From Pseudodonghicola sp048268305 (GTDB taxonomy: Bacteria > Pseudomonadota > Alphaproteobacteria > Rhodobacterales > Rhodobacteraceae): DNA of 64,000 nt. Where the stretch lies: assembly GCF_048268305.1 (NCBI RefSeq), contig NZ_JBLWVT010000007.1, forward strand, positions 1 through 64,000. Direction: 5' to 3'. Of the stretch, positions 34,901 through 43,220 are shown piece after piece (position 1 is the first letter of the stretch; each line of letters begins with the position of its first letter). The notes below the pieces were generated by a model. That model was not told the origin of the DNA. It saw only the letters and a program-made list of their open reading frames with translations, and did not search any database. Both the position numbers and the translations under genes were made by a program.

Positions 34901-37900
34901 GACCGGCGCGGCGCTGTCCTCCAGCGGCAGCGGTCGCCAACTGCGGATATAGCGTTTCTCGCCCCGCCGCAGCGCCACCTCGGTGCCGGGCTCGGCCAGC
35001 AGTTCTTCCAATGCCTGCGACACCAGAGGCGTCAGATCGGCCGGGGCCGCTTCGCCGCCGAGTGCGGCAAGAAGGCGCTTTGGTGCCGCCTCGGGCAGGG
35101 TGATATCGACCGAGGCGAGGGTGATCCCCGGCATCTCGTGCGGGATCACGCCCACCGGGCCGGCGATCAGCGCCTTTTCGGGATAGGCCAGCCCTTCGTC
35201 GTCCAGCTGCGCCGCGCCATTGGTGAAGGCGACCACATGCACCGGATGTTCCAGCTCTGCGCCGCCAAGCGCCTGCGCCAGATACATCAGGCTGAAGAAC
35301 CCCTGTTCCAGCATCCGGTCATAGAACGACCCGCCGGGGCGGTGGCTTTCGTCCCGGGTGACCAGCCAGAAATGCCCGATCCGCGTCGGGCTGCGGCCGG
35401 CCTCGGCCAGATCGGCCAACAGGCTATCATAGCCGAAGCGGCCCTGTTCGGGCGGCAGTTGATAATGATCCTCGGAGAGCTTGGCATAGGTGTCGCCGGC
35501 GGTCACGCGGGTCACGCTCTGGCCGGCTTCGCTCAGTCGCCGGATCACCTTCGACGCCAGGCCCGCGTCATCCTCGAAGATCAGCCAGGTCTGCGCCCCG
35601 GCCTCGGCCAGATCGCGGTCCACGTCGATCTCGCAATCCGCCGGGCGCGGCCGCCAGGCCGGGCGATAGCCCCAGCGCGACATCTCCTCGATGCGGGAAA
35701 GCGACACCTCGCCCTCCACCGTCACCTGCGGCTTGCCGGGCTCGATGAAATAACGGTTCGACTGGAAGGCATAGGTCGGCAGCGGCAGCCGGTGGCGCTT
35801 GGTCTCGCCCCAGATCTGATCCCAGTCGGCTTCGATGCCGCAGGCCCAGAGCCGGCCGATGCCGGACAGGAAATAGGCGTCGTCGGCGATCTCCTGCTGC
35901 GGGTGGCGCAGCGAGCTGATCACCTGACCCGAGCCCACCGCATCGTTCATCTGCGCCAGAGAGCTGAGCGCCTTGCCCGGCCCGACCTCGAGGAAGACGC
36001 GTTTCTTGCCCTGCGCCAGGGTGGTGATGCAGTCGTTGAACCGCACGGTATTGCGCAGCTGGCCGACCCAATAGTCGGGATCGGTCGCCTGTTCGGCACT
36101 CAGGACCGCGCCAGTGCGGTTCGACATCACCTTCATCGTCGGCGCCGACAGCGGGATCGACCGCAGGAAGGCGCCGAACTCTGCCAGGATCGGGTCGAGC
36201 ATGCGCGAATGCGCTGCGATGTCGATCTGCACCCGCTGGTGGTCGACCTCTCGCGCGGTCAGGGTTTTCGACAGGGCGTCGAGCGCCGCCTGCGGTCCGG
36301 AGACGGCGCAGAGCCGGGGGGCGTTGACGCTGGCGATGTCCAGATCGTCGCCGATCAACTCGCGCAGCTCGGCCTCGGGCAGCGACACGCTCAGCATGCC
36401 GCCGGCGGGCACGGTATCGAACAGCCGCCCGCGCAGCAGCACCAGGTCGATGCAATCCTCGAACGACATCACGCCGGCCAGACAGGCGGCGGTATTCTCG
36501 CCCATCGAATGGCCGACCAGGGCAGAGGGGCGGGCGCCCCAGCTCATCCACAATTGGGCCAGCGCATATTCGACGATCATGATCAGCGGCAGCTGCACCG
36601 AGGGGCGTGTCAGCGTCCGGTCGGCCTCGGACTGCGCCGCCTCATCCTCCGGCAGCCAAAGCGCGCGGATGTCGAAATCGAGCTTGGGTTCCAGATGGTC
36701 GAGGCCGCGATCCATCCAGTCGGCAAAGACCGGCTCGGTCTCGTAAAGATCGCGGGCCATGCCGGCATATTGGGCGCCGCCGCCGGGGAACATGAACATC
36801 AGCTCCGGCGCGGTGCCGAGCCGGTCGTGGGTGAAGACCTTGCGCGGGTCGTTTTCCTCCAGCAGCCGGGCGGCCTCCTCGGCGCTCTCGGCGACCAGCA
36901 CCCGGCGCTTGTCGAACCCGCGGCGCCCTTCCTTCAGGGTGAAGGCGACATCGGCGAGCGACAGATCGGGGTTGGCGCGCAGATGCGCCGCCAGCGCGCG
37001 GGAATTGGCATCGAGCGCGGCACGGGTGCGGCCGGAGAGGCAAAGGATCTGGAAGGGAAACTCGCTCTCCTCCGAGGGGGCGCGTTCCGGCGCCTCCTCA
37101 AGGATCGCATGGGCATTGGTGCCGCCGACGCCAAGCGCGTTGATGCCGGCGCGGCGCGGGCCCTTGTGCGACTGCCAGGGCAGCAGCCGGTCGGCGACCT
37201 GGAACGGCGAATGGTCGAAATCAATCGCCGGGTTCGGCGCCTCATAGCCCAGCGAGGGCGGGATTTCCCCGTGTTTCAGCGCCAGCGTGGTCTTGACCAG
37301 ACCGGCGACGCCGGCGGCGGTATCCAGATGGCCGATATTGGTCTTGACCGAACCGATGCGGCAAAAGCCGGTCTCGGTCGTCTCCTTGCGATAGGCCTCG
37401 GTCAGGGCGGAAACCTCGATCGGGTCGCCCAGATAGGTGCCGGTGCCGTGGCATTCGACGTAATCAATGGTGTCGGCCGGCACGCCGGCGGCCTTCAGCG
37501 CCAGCGTCACCGCCTGCGACTGACCGTCGACCGAGGGGGCCAGATAGCCCGCCTTGGCGGCGCCGTCGTTGTTGACGGCGGTGCCCTTGATCACCGCCCA
37601 GATGTGATCGCCATCGGCAATCGCATCCTCCAGCCGCCGCAGCGCCACCGCGCCGGCGCCAGAGCCGAAGACGGTGCCCTGCGCCCGGTGGTCGAAGGCA
37701 TGGCAATGGCCGTCGGGCGACAGGATCTCGTTTTCCTTGTAGATATAGCCACGGCCCTGCGGCAGCTCGATGGTCACGCCACCGGCCAGCGCCATGTCGC
37801 ATTCCCGCTCGCGCAGCGCCTTGCAGGCGTAATGCACCGCGACCAGCGAGGTCGAGCAGGCGGTCTGCAGGTTGATCGAGGGGCCCTTGAGGTCGAACAC

Positions 37901-38407
37901 ATGGCTGACCCGGGTCGACAGGAAATCCTTGTCGTTGCCGGTGTGGCGCAGCAGGAACATGCCCACGTCCTGCACCAGCCCGGGATTGGAGCAGATGTTG
38001 AAATAGAAATAGCTGCCCATGCCGCAGCCGGCATAGACACCGATCGGTCCGGCGATGGTCTCGGGCGGGTGGCCGGCATCCTCCATCGCCTCCCAGGCGA
38101 CTTCGAGGAACTTGCGGTGCTGCGGATCGAGGATCGAGGCCTCCTTCGGGGAAAATCCGAAGAATTCCGGGTCGAACATCGCGTAATCGTCCAGCGGCGC
38201 GGCGGCGGGGACGTAATTGGGATCCGCCATCAACGCCGGATCCTCGCCATTGGTGAGCAGCTCTTCCTCGCTCAGCCGGACGATGGATTCCGTCCCGCTG
38301 CGCAGATTGGCCCAGAAGGCGCCTGCAGAGCCTGCGCCGGGCACCCGGACAGAAAGACCGACGATGGCGATATCGCCGCTGCTGATATGGTTCTCGTTCG
38401 ACGTCAT
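31904..38407 (-). CDS. type I polyketide synthase, KS-AT-KR-DH-ACP-TE
   Basis: 2167 residues. KS 10-440: QTACSTS (Cys184), ECHGTGT (His320), TNIGHLD (His360). AT ~535-860: GHSMGEN (Ser634) and AAHSRML (His733), probably malonyl. KR ~1170-1375: TYLITGGFGGIG, Tyr1340 in DYVAANEY. DH ~1420-1680: HRTAAGEALLP (His1427) and LLDLATG (Asp1600). ACP ~1785-1855: LGGHSLI (Ser1818). TE ~1890-2140: GFSGG (Ser1966) and GDHDSM. All catalytic residues I can place are intact. One elongation with reduction and dehydration, then hydrolysis or transfer by the TE, is predicted. The DH after the KR is an unusual order. First gene of the operon. Confidence 0.95.
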   Translation of the reverse strand: MTSNENHISSGDIAIVGLSVRVPGAGSAGAFWANLRSGTESIVRLSEEELLTNGEDPALMADPNYVPAAAPLDDYAMFDPEFFGFSPKEASILDPQHRKFLEVAWEAMEDAGHPPETIAGPIGVYAGCGMGSYFYFNICSNPGLVQDVGMFLLRHTGNDKDFLSTRVSHVFDLKGPSINLQTACSTSLVAVHYACKALRERECDMALAGGVTIELPQGRGYIYKENEILSPDGHCHAFDHRAQGTVFGSGAGAVALRRLEDAIADGDHIWAVIKGTAVNNDGAAKAGYLAPSVDGQSQAVTLALKAAGVPADTIDYVECHGTGTYLGDPIEVSALTEAYRKETTETGFCRIGSVKTNIGHLDTAAGVAGLVKTTLALKHGEIPPSLGYEAPNPAIDFDHSPFQVADRLLPWQSHKGPRRAGINALGVGGTNAHAILEEAPERAPSEESEFPFQILCLSGRTRAALDANSRALAAHLRANPDLSLADVAFTLKEGRRGFDKRRVLVAESAEEAARLLEENDPRKVFTHDRLGTAPELMFMFPGGGAQYAGMARDLYETEPVFADWMDRGLDHLEPKLDFDIRALWLPEDEAAQSEADRTLTRPSVQLPLIMIVEYALAQLWMSWGARPSALVGHSMGENTAACLAGVMSFEDCIDLVLLRGRLFDTVPAGGMLSVSLPEAELRELIGDDLDIASVNAPRLCAVSGPQAALDALSKTLTAREVDHQRVQIDIAAHSRMLDPILAEFGAFLRSIPLSAPTMKVMSNRTGAVLSAEQATDPDYWVGQLRNTVRFNDCITTLAQGKKRVFLEVGPGKALSSLAQMNDAVGSGQVISSLRHPQQEIADDAYFLSGIGRLWACGIEADWDQIWGETKRHRLPLPTYAFQSNRYFIEPGKPQVTVEGEVSLSRIEEMSRWGYRPAWRPRPADCEIDVDRDLAEAGAQTWLIFEDDAGLASKVIRRLSEAGQSVTRVTAGDTYAKLSEDHYQLPPEQGRFGYDSLLADLAEAGRSPTRIGHFWLVTRDESHRPGGSFYDRMLEQGFFSLMYLAQALGGAELEHPVHVVAFTNGAAQLDDEGLAYPEKALIAGPVGVIPHEMPGITLASVDITLPEAAPKRLLAALGGEAAPADLTPLVSQALEELLAEPGTEVALRRGEKRYIRSWRPLPLEDSAAPVWKAGGTYLITGGFGGIGLTLAAELMRDHGANVILLARDPLPARDDWAGYLASHAPGDRTARRIRALQELEAIGQGAVMAIAADVCNIDRMRAAVAEAEERFGAVTGVIHAAGQIDDGPILAKTESGVAQVFAPKVTGLRVLDTLFPDGMVEVMVLFSSSSTATAPAGQIDYVAANEYLNAFAQGRKGAATRVMAVDWGVWSQVGMAADAMSARDSAGKPSERVECDQPLLRETGFDAAGNRLFVSTYDAQETWVFDQHRTAAGEALLPGTGYIELAAEAMAAQGIAAPYEIRDLYFLRPLRVANDQPRRAVLRLEADEASLNLTVHSALGAEEAAGYELNAQAQILPRADLARPAPLDLAAIAARCGAPELAGPEECLHSPQEAHLRFGPRWQVLRRRAMGAGEGLATLSLPQQCRGDLAKGYLMHPGLLDLATGWAIALAPGYDDGALWVPVSYRAIRVFAPLPGEIRSWMRLTPGSAAAEGFASFDVTLTDPEGNVCVEIEGFQMTRTAGTLEFTAPSKPDAQAADLGLVAASHDAPLSPEEQRLRHNITQGIRPEEGPEALRRALALGAPQVLISTLDLPALITQAARVSAPKPDEAQSFDRPDLDTDYVAPATEVEKTLAGLFSSLLGVARVGVNDSFFDLGGHSLIAVRLFARISRLYNVEFPLATLFEAPSVAALAGLIAARTGVTGEAVEGETPPQAEAAPAFTHLVALHKGGAAARTPFFLVAGMFGNVLNLRHLALMLGRDRPVWGLQARGLIGGDEPHHRMEEAAADYIAELRQVQPHGPYLLGGFSGGGITAYEIARQLEAAGEKVALLVMLDTPLPVRPTLSSQDKALIKLQELRRKGAGYLSEWAGNRIRWELQKRRGAPALVSTGTSFNNEKIEAAFRDSLTAYDLKPWNGPMVLFRPPLDRHWKVSGGNWVSAAREYVFDDNQWTAHVPRTQVVEVPGDHDSMVLVPNVSVLAEKMKTFIDKAEAGLPPDSPEVSGDHRQAAE

Positions 38408-38667
38408 AGAGTGACCAAACGCTCCGCTTTACCCCACGTTGGCCCCCACCCGCGTCAGAGAATAGACACAGGGGCAGGCTGCCAACAGTCAATCTTTCAA
38501 GGGTGCCCGACCGTCACCCCTAACACCTTGTTTCGGATCGGAAAAACTTCCAGAGCCGAAATCACATTCGTGCAGCTCGCCGCACAATGGGATTAATCAT
38601 CTGTTATTTGGGCCGTCATATGAACAATTTGTGGCCATTTCTGCCGCAATCCGGCCGTCGGCGCGGG
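38408..38667. other. intergenic region holding the presumed PKS operon promoter
   Basis: 260 bases between the PKS start and the polymerase stop; both genes are on the minus strand. The sequence at 38460-38640 is richer in A+T than the neighbouring coding DNA, as expected for a promoter. There is no reading frame worth calling, and I see no clear operator palindrome. Confidence 0.5.
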
Positions 38668-40110
38668 TCACAGCACGGTGCGGCGCCCCCTGGGGCGCCG
38701 TCGTCCGATCACCGGTCCCTTGCCGAACAGCCTCGACGTTGTCTCTCGTGGTTCGGGGCTCGAGGCCAGGCGCGGATTTTCCGCATGCCCCAGCACCGCC
38801 CCGGCACAGAGCCAGGTCAGCGGCACCAGCGTGGCGTTCAGCAGCATGTCCACCATCGTCGCGGCGATGATCAGGGCCACCGGCGCGGCATAGTTCGAGA
38901 CCGCCCCGGACCGGCTGCGCCGCCACAGCAGCACCAGCGGCAGCGCCAGCAGCCCCATCTCGGCGATATAGCCAAGCCAGCCGAAGGTGCCGAAGACGAT
39001 GATCCAGCGCCCGTCCGGCACCGTCAGAACCCGGCCCGAGGCGGGATCGAGCATCAGGTTGCGACCCCAGCCACCCCAGCCGAACAGCAGCTTGTCATGC
39101 GCCCGGGCCAGCAGGATTTCCTCGTTGTTGATGCGATAGAGCAGCGAGGCGGCGCGCTCCTGACTGATGTCCGAGGCCCAGGCCAGGATCGAATCGAGCG
39201 GGATCAGCCCGGCATTGCGCAGCATCGGATAGAGCACCGCAGTGGCCGCCAGCAGGAAGGCCACGCGGATTTGAACCTTGGGGCTGGCGAAAAGCACCAG
39301 CGGCAGGAAGCTGATCGCATAGATCTGCGAGGCGAGGCTTTTGCACAGGTAGAGCACGCCGGCGAGATAGATGGTGGCCATGATCATCTTCGCCCTAACC
39401 TTCGGGTCGGCGTATCGGGTCAGCGCGGCGGTGGAAATCAGCGCGCTGAACATGAAGATGGCCAGCCATAGCCCATGCGGCAGGAAGACGATCGGACGGA
39501 AGCCCCCCTCGCGCATCATCTGTTCGAAGGAATGCTGGAAGAACCCATAGACCCAGACGTTGATCTGCGGGCTCAGCCGGATCTCGATCAGGGAGGGGAT
39601 GGTATAGATCAGCCCGCCCACCATCATCGCGAGCAGCAGCTCGCGCAGGCCCTTTTCCGTGCCCAGCAGGGCCCGGCCCAGCAGGAAGGGCAACAGCACG
39701 ATCGCCTGGCCCACCATCACCGACAGGATGTCATGCACCCGCAGCCCCTGCACGGTATAGGACTCTCCCCACTCGTTCGAATAGGTCACCGGCTCGCCAT
39801 TGGTCAACACCGTGGGGATGGTGCCCAGCAGGAACATCAGCACCAGAACCTTGCCGGCGGCCGATTGCGGCATCAGCGGCACCTTGCGGTGCAGCATCAG
39901 GATGGCCAGCAGGAAGGCCATCACGCTGGGGATCGAATCCTTGTCCATCGGCGGGATCAGCGGCAGGTCGAAATTCGCCACCGGCGGCAGCAGCAGATAG
40001 CCGCCGAGGATGCACCAGATCAGCCCGCGTTCCAGCGGCAGACGCTTCATCAGGATGATGCAGGCAATCGGCCAGATCATCAGCATCAGCATGGCAAGGG
40101 CGTTGGGCAT
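38668..40110 (-). CDS. O-antigen ligase/polymerase-like membrane protein (Wzy-type)
   Basis: 480 residues with about 11-12 hydrophobic helices and a large loop around residues 300-390 containing LLFGWGGWGRN, as in the Wzy_C/O-antigen polymerase region. In this locus, with a Wzx flippase and Wzz co-polymerase, it is the natural candidate for the EPS polymerase. Sequence divergence is usual for such proteins, so the WaaL-like alternative cannot be excluded. It ends with a basic tail (RRRPRGRR). It is divergent from the GT26 gene. Confidence 0.8.
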   Translation of the reverse strand: MPNALAMLMLMIWPIACIILMKRLPLERGLIWCILGGYLLLPPVANFDLPLIPPMDKDSIPSVMAFLLAILMLHRKVPLMPQSAAGKVLVLMFLLGTIPTVLTNGEPVTYSNEWGESYTVQGLRVHDILSVMVGQAIVLLPFLLGRALLGTEKGLRELLLAMMVGGLIYTIPSLIEIRLSPQINVWVYGFFQHSFEQMMREGGFRPIVFLPHGLWLAIFMFSALISTAALTRYADPKVRAKMIMATIYLAGVLYLCKSLASQIYAISFLPLVLFASPKVQIRVAFLLAATAVLYPMLRNAGLIPLDSILAWASDISQERAASLLYRINNEEILLARAHDKLLFGWGGWGRNLMLDPASGRVLTVPDGRWIIVFGTFGWLGYIAEMGLLALPLVLLWRRSRSGAVSNYAAPVALIIAATMVDMLLNATLVPLTWLCAGAVLGHAENPRLASSPEPRETTSRLFGKGPVIGRRRPRGRRTVL

Positions 40111-40326
40111 CGGGGCTGCTCGGGGTCGTTGTTTGTCTTGGCGCGGCTGCGCCGGCGCAGTCTATCAACTCTGCCCGGCTCTGTCCTCCTCCGTTGTGCG
40201 CGATCCAGCCGGGAGGGGCAGGGATACAACGCCGCAGCGGAAACTTTCGGGCCCCGGCTGGTCGAGCGGTCGATTCGCCCCTATGCCATTGGGGCCCCTA
40301 TGGTCTTGGGGCGAAGGAGAGTTTCG

Positions 40327-41085
40327 GTGCAGTTCAGGTTTTCCGGTCAGACCATCTCGATCAACATGCCGACGCGTGATGCGCTGTTGGCCGAGCTGCG
40401 GCGCAGGTTCCGTGCCGGCGAGGGCTTTGCGCTGGCCACCGTCAATCTCGACCATCTGGCCAAGATGCGCGTCTCGCCCGACTTCGTGGCGATCTATGCG
40501 GCGCAGGATCTGGTGGTGGCCGATGGCTGGCCGATCGTGGCACTGTCAAAGCTCGCTGGTCGGCCGGTGGAGCTGATGCCGGGGTCGGATCTGATCCTGC
40601 CGATCTGTCGTGTCGCAGCCGAGGAGGCGATGCCGGTCGCCCTGGTCGGCAGCACCGAGGTGGCGTTGGCCGACGCGAAACAGTCGCTGCAGCGCCAGGT
40701 GCCGGGGTTGAACATTGTGCTGACCATCGCCCCCTCGGGCGTGTTCGATCCGATGGGCGAGGAGGCGGCGGAGATTCTGAAACGGCTCGACCGCGAGGGG
40801 ATCAGGCTCTGTTTCCTGGCGCTGGGCGCGCCCAAGCAGGAAAGCCTGGCGGCGCGGGGCCGGGCGCTGGCGCCAGCGGTGGGCTTCGCCTCGATCGGGG
40901 CGGGGCTGGATTTCCTCGGCGGGCATCAGGTGCGGGCACCGCGCTGGATGCGCCGGGTCGGGCTGGAATGGCTGTGGCGGATGCTGAGCAGCCCGGCGCG
41001 GATGGTGCCGCGCTATGCCCGCTGTTTCGCGGTGCTGCCGGGCCAGTCGCTCAAGGCGCTGCGGCTGCGCTGGTTCGGCAAGTAG
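40327..41085 (+). CDS. WecG/TagA/CpsF family glycosyltransferase (GT26)
   Basis: 252 residues from a GTG at 40327 with AAGGAGA six bases upstream; an ATG at 40300 is an alternative, and the much longer frame is rejected. ATVNLDHLAKM, LVVADGWPIV, MPGSDLI and the motif CFLALGAPKQES identify GT26, which adds ManNAc(A) or glucosyl-type residues to a lipid-linked acceptor sugar. It would act early in repeat-unit assembly. The gene is flanked by minus-strand EPS genes. Confidence 0.9.
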   Translation: MQFRFSGQTISINMPTRDALLAELRRRFRAGEGFALATVNLDHLAKMRVSPDFVAIYAAQDLVVADGWPIVALSKLAGRPVELMPGSDLILPICRVAAEEAMPVALVGSTEVALADAKQSLQRQVPGLNIVLTIAPSGVFDPMGEEAAEILKRLDREGIRLCFLALGAPKQESLAARGRALAPAVGFASIGAGLDFLGGHQVRAPRWMRRVGLEWLWRMLSSPARMVPRYARCFAVLPGQSLKALRLRWFGK

Positions 41086-41134
41086 GAACGCGTGTCGCTG
41101 GCGCTTTGCGCCATGTCCCCAGCCAGATGGCTCT

Positions 41135-41152
41135 CCCGGCGTTTACGCCGGG
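41135..41152. terminator. short stem-loop after the GT26 gene
   Basis: CCCGGCG and CGCCGGG pair perfectly around the tetraloop TTTA, 50 bases after the GT26 stop and between convergent genes. No clear U-run follows, so efficient intrinsic termination is uncertain. Confidence 0.45.
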
Positions 41153-41225
41153 CAGCGCCTGGTTGCCTCCCGGCAGGTGCCACCCTTTGTGCTCTTGACG
41201 GATCTCCGGGGCATTCCCCAAGTCA

Positions 41226-42191
41226 TTACTTGTATTCCATGATCCCCCGCCGCTGGCCGCGCAGCCGGCGCAGGTGGAACTCCAATGCGCCCTGCGCCTC
41301 GGCGAATTTGCCGAGGACGGTGAACAGCGCGGTTTCCCAGCGGTTCGGGCCGCGATCGCGCAGGGCCAGGCGCAGAACCTGCGCCGGGTAGATCAGTGCC
41401 AACAGCGCGGCCCAGGGGGTGATCAGCATCAGCAGCAGGATCGCCAGCGGCAACCCGGCGCCCCAAAGCAGCGCGCGGCGGGTTTCCTGCACCCAGTGCC
41501 GTTCGGGGCCGGCACCATGCAGATGCGCCCCTTCGGCAAAGGCATGACCGGCCCGCCGGCTGCGCCGCCACCATTGGCCGAAGCGCAGGATTTGCGCGTC
41601 ATGCAGCGTCATCTCGGCATCGAGCCGCCAGATGCTCCAGCCGGCGCGCCGCAACCGCAAGCACATCTCGGGTTCCTCCCCGGCGATCAGATCGTCGCGA
41701 AAGCCGCCGACCTCGGCCAGCGCCTGCCGCCGCACCAGCGCATCGCCGCCGCAGGCCGTGGCCTCGCCCACCGGGGTGTTCCATTCCCGGTCGCAGAGCC
41801 GGTTATAGACCGAAGCCTCGGGGTGACGTTCGCGCCGTCGGCCGCAGGCGACGGCGGCCTTGGGGTGACCTACAAGAAACGCCTGAGCGGTGGCGATCCA
41901 TCCCGGGTCGATCACGCAATCGCCGTCGACCAGCTGCACGAATTCCGCCCCGTCCCCGGCCAGTGCTGCCAGTCCGGCGTTGCGCGCCCGGGCGGCGGTG
42001 AAGGGCTGCGACATGTCCAGCGCCACCACCTCGGCCCCCAGCCGCTCGGCCGCCGCGACGCTGCCGTCGGTGGAGCCGGAATCGACATAGATCACCCGCC
42101 GCGCCGCGCCTTGCATCGAGCGCAGGCAGTCGATCAGCCGTTGGCCTTCGTTGCGGCCGATCACCACCGCGTCCACCCGCATTTCCGCCAT
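41226..42191 (-). CDS. glycosyltransferase family 2 (ExoO/ExoA-like)
   Basis: 321 residues from the ATG at 42191 with AGGAG seven bases upstream; the first nine residues of the longer frame lack a ribosome site. VDAVVIGRNEGQRLIDCL, YVDSGSTDGS, QLVDGDCVIDP (DXD-type) and IAGEEPEMCLRLRRAG are standard GT2 blocks. Hydrophobic segments around residues 245-280 suggest membrane attachment. It is probably the right-hand end of the EPS locus. Confidence 0.88.
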   Translation of the reverse strand: MAEMRVDAVVIGRNEGQRLIDCLRSMQGAARRVIYVDSGSTDGSVAAAERLGAEVVALDMSQPFTAARARNAGLAALAGDGAEFVQLVDGDCVIDPGWIATAQAFLVGHPKAAVACGRRRERHPEASVYNRLCDREWNTPVGEATACGGDALVRRQALAEVGGFRDDLIAGEEPEMCLRLRRAGWSIWRLDAEMTLHDAQILRFGQWWRRSRRAGHAFAEGAHLHGAGPERHWVQETRRALLWGAGLPLAILLLMLITPWAALLALIYPAQVLRLALRDRGPNRWETALFTVLGKFAEAQGALEFHLRRLRGQRRGIMEYK

Positions 42192-42314
42192 TTGCGTCTC
42201 CTTGCCCGGTTGCCGCACAGCCTAACGGCTTTGACGGCCCCCGCAAGCGGGCTTGCCCCTTGGCGGCGGGCGGGGATTGGGGCAGCCTGGGCGAGACGAC
42301 AAGGGGGGCAGAGC

Positions 42315-43220
42315 ATGACTGAGGCGGGGCTGGTGCTCTTGGCCGATATCGGCGGCACCAAAAGCCGGATCGCGTTGGCGCGCGGCGCGGCGATCCTGGC
42401 GGCGCAGACCTGGGCCAATGACGATTTCGATGGGCCCGAGGCCTTGATCGACACCTTTGTGCGGCAGGCTGGCGCGCGACCCTCGCGGGCGGCGATCGCG
42501 GTGGCGGGTCCCGTCACCGGCGCAGGGGCGCGGTTGACCAACCGCGATTGGGAGATCGTGCCGGACCGGCTGCGGGTGCGCTGCGGGGTGGAGGAGGTCC
42601 AATTGGTCAACGATCTTGAGGCTTTGGCGCTGGCTCTGCCGGCTCTCGCCGCGGATCAGCTTATCGGGCTGCGCCCGGGCGAGGGGAGCGGCAACGGCCA
42701 GGCGCTGGTGGCGAATTTCGGCACCGGCTTCAACGTCGGACTGCTGCGCGAGACCGCCGCCGGGCCGGTGGCCTTCGCTGCCGAACTGGGTCATGCCGCG
42801 CTGCCCACCCCGGTGGCCGCGGCCGCCGGCGACGGGTTCGCGACCATCGAACATCTGTTCGCCGGGCCCGGGCTCAGCCGGTTGCACCGGGCGCTGGCGC
42901 AGGCCGATCTGTCGCCCGAGGCGATCAGCGCCGCCGCCGACAGCGACGGCGCGGCGGCGGCAAGCCTTGATCGCATGGCGCATCTGATCGGGCTTTTGGC
43001 GCGTGAACTGGTCTGCAGTTATCTGCCGCTGGGCGGGCTCTATCTGGCCGGCAGCATGGCGCGCGCGGTGCTGGCGCGGGCATCGGCGCGGGCGGCCTTG
43101 CTTGATGGCTTTGCTGCGCCGGGGCTGGCCGAGGACATGCCGCTGATCCTGATCACCGACGACGCCGCCGCGCTGACCGGGTTGGCGCGACTTGCCGCCA
43201 CGCGTGTCCCCGGTCAGTAA
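42315..43220 (+). CDS. glk: glucokinase
   Basis: 301 residues, ATG at 42315. LLADIGGTKSRIAL is the phosphate-1 motif, VANFGTGFNVGLL and AAELGHAALP the glucose-binding and phosphate-2 region of Glk (PF02685). It phosphorylates glucose with ATP and could feed sugar nucleotides to the adjacent EPS locus, though that is only positional. Its stop overlaps the end of tamB by seven bases on the opposite strand. Confidence 0.85.
   Translation: MTEAGLVLLADIGGTKSRIALARGAAILAAQTWANDDFDGPEALIDTFVRQAGARPSRAAIAVAGPVTGAGARLTNRDWEIVPDRLRVRCGVEEVQLVNDLEALALALPALAADQLIGLRPGEGSGNGQALVANFGTGFNVGLLRETAAGPVAFAAELGHAALPTPVAAAAGDGFATIEHLFAGPGLSRLHRALAQADLSPEAISAAADSDGAAAASLDRMAHLIGLLARELVCSYLPLGGLYLAGSMARAVLARASARAALLDGFAAPGLAEDMPLILITDDAAALTGLARLAATRVPGQ

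Noticed and set aside
21951..38407. siderophore cluster
   Set aside because: Although related NRPS proteins occur in siderophore loci, there is no TonB receptor, ferric reductase or catechol/hydroxamate gene here.
33098..38596. 1832-codon open frame antisense to the PKS
   Set aside because: Caused by high GC at third positions opposite a real gene; the translation is rich in Arg, Gly, His and Gln and has no domain, while the minus strand encodes all PKS motifs.
39475..41085. 536-codon reading of the GT26 gene
   Set aside because: The upstream part is antisense to the Wzy-like gene; GT26 similarity starts near the GTG at 40327, which has a ribosome binding site.
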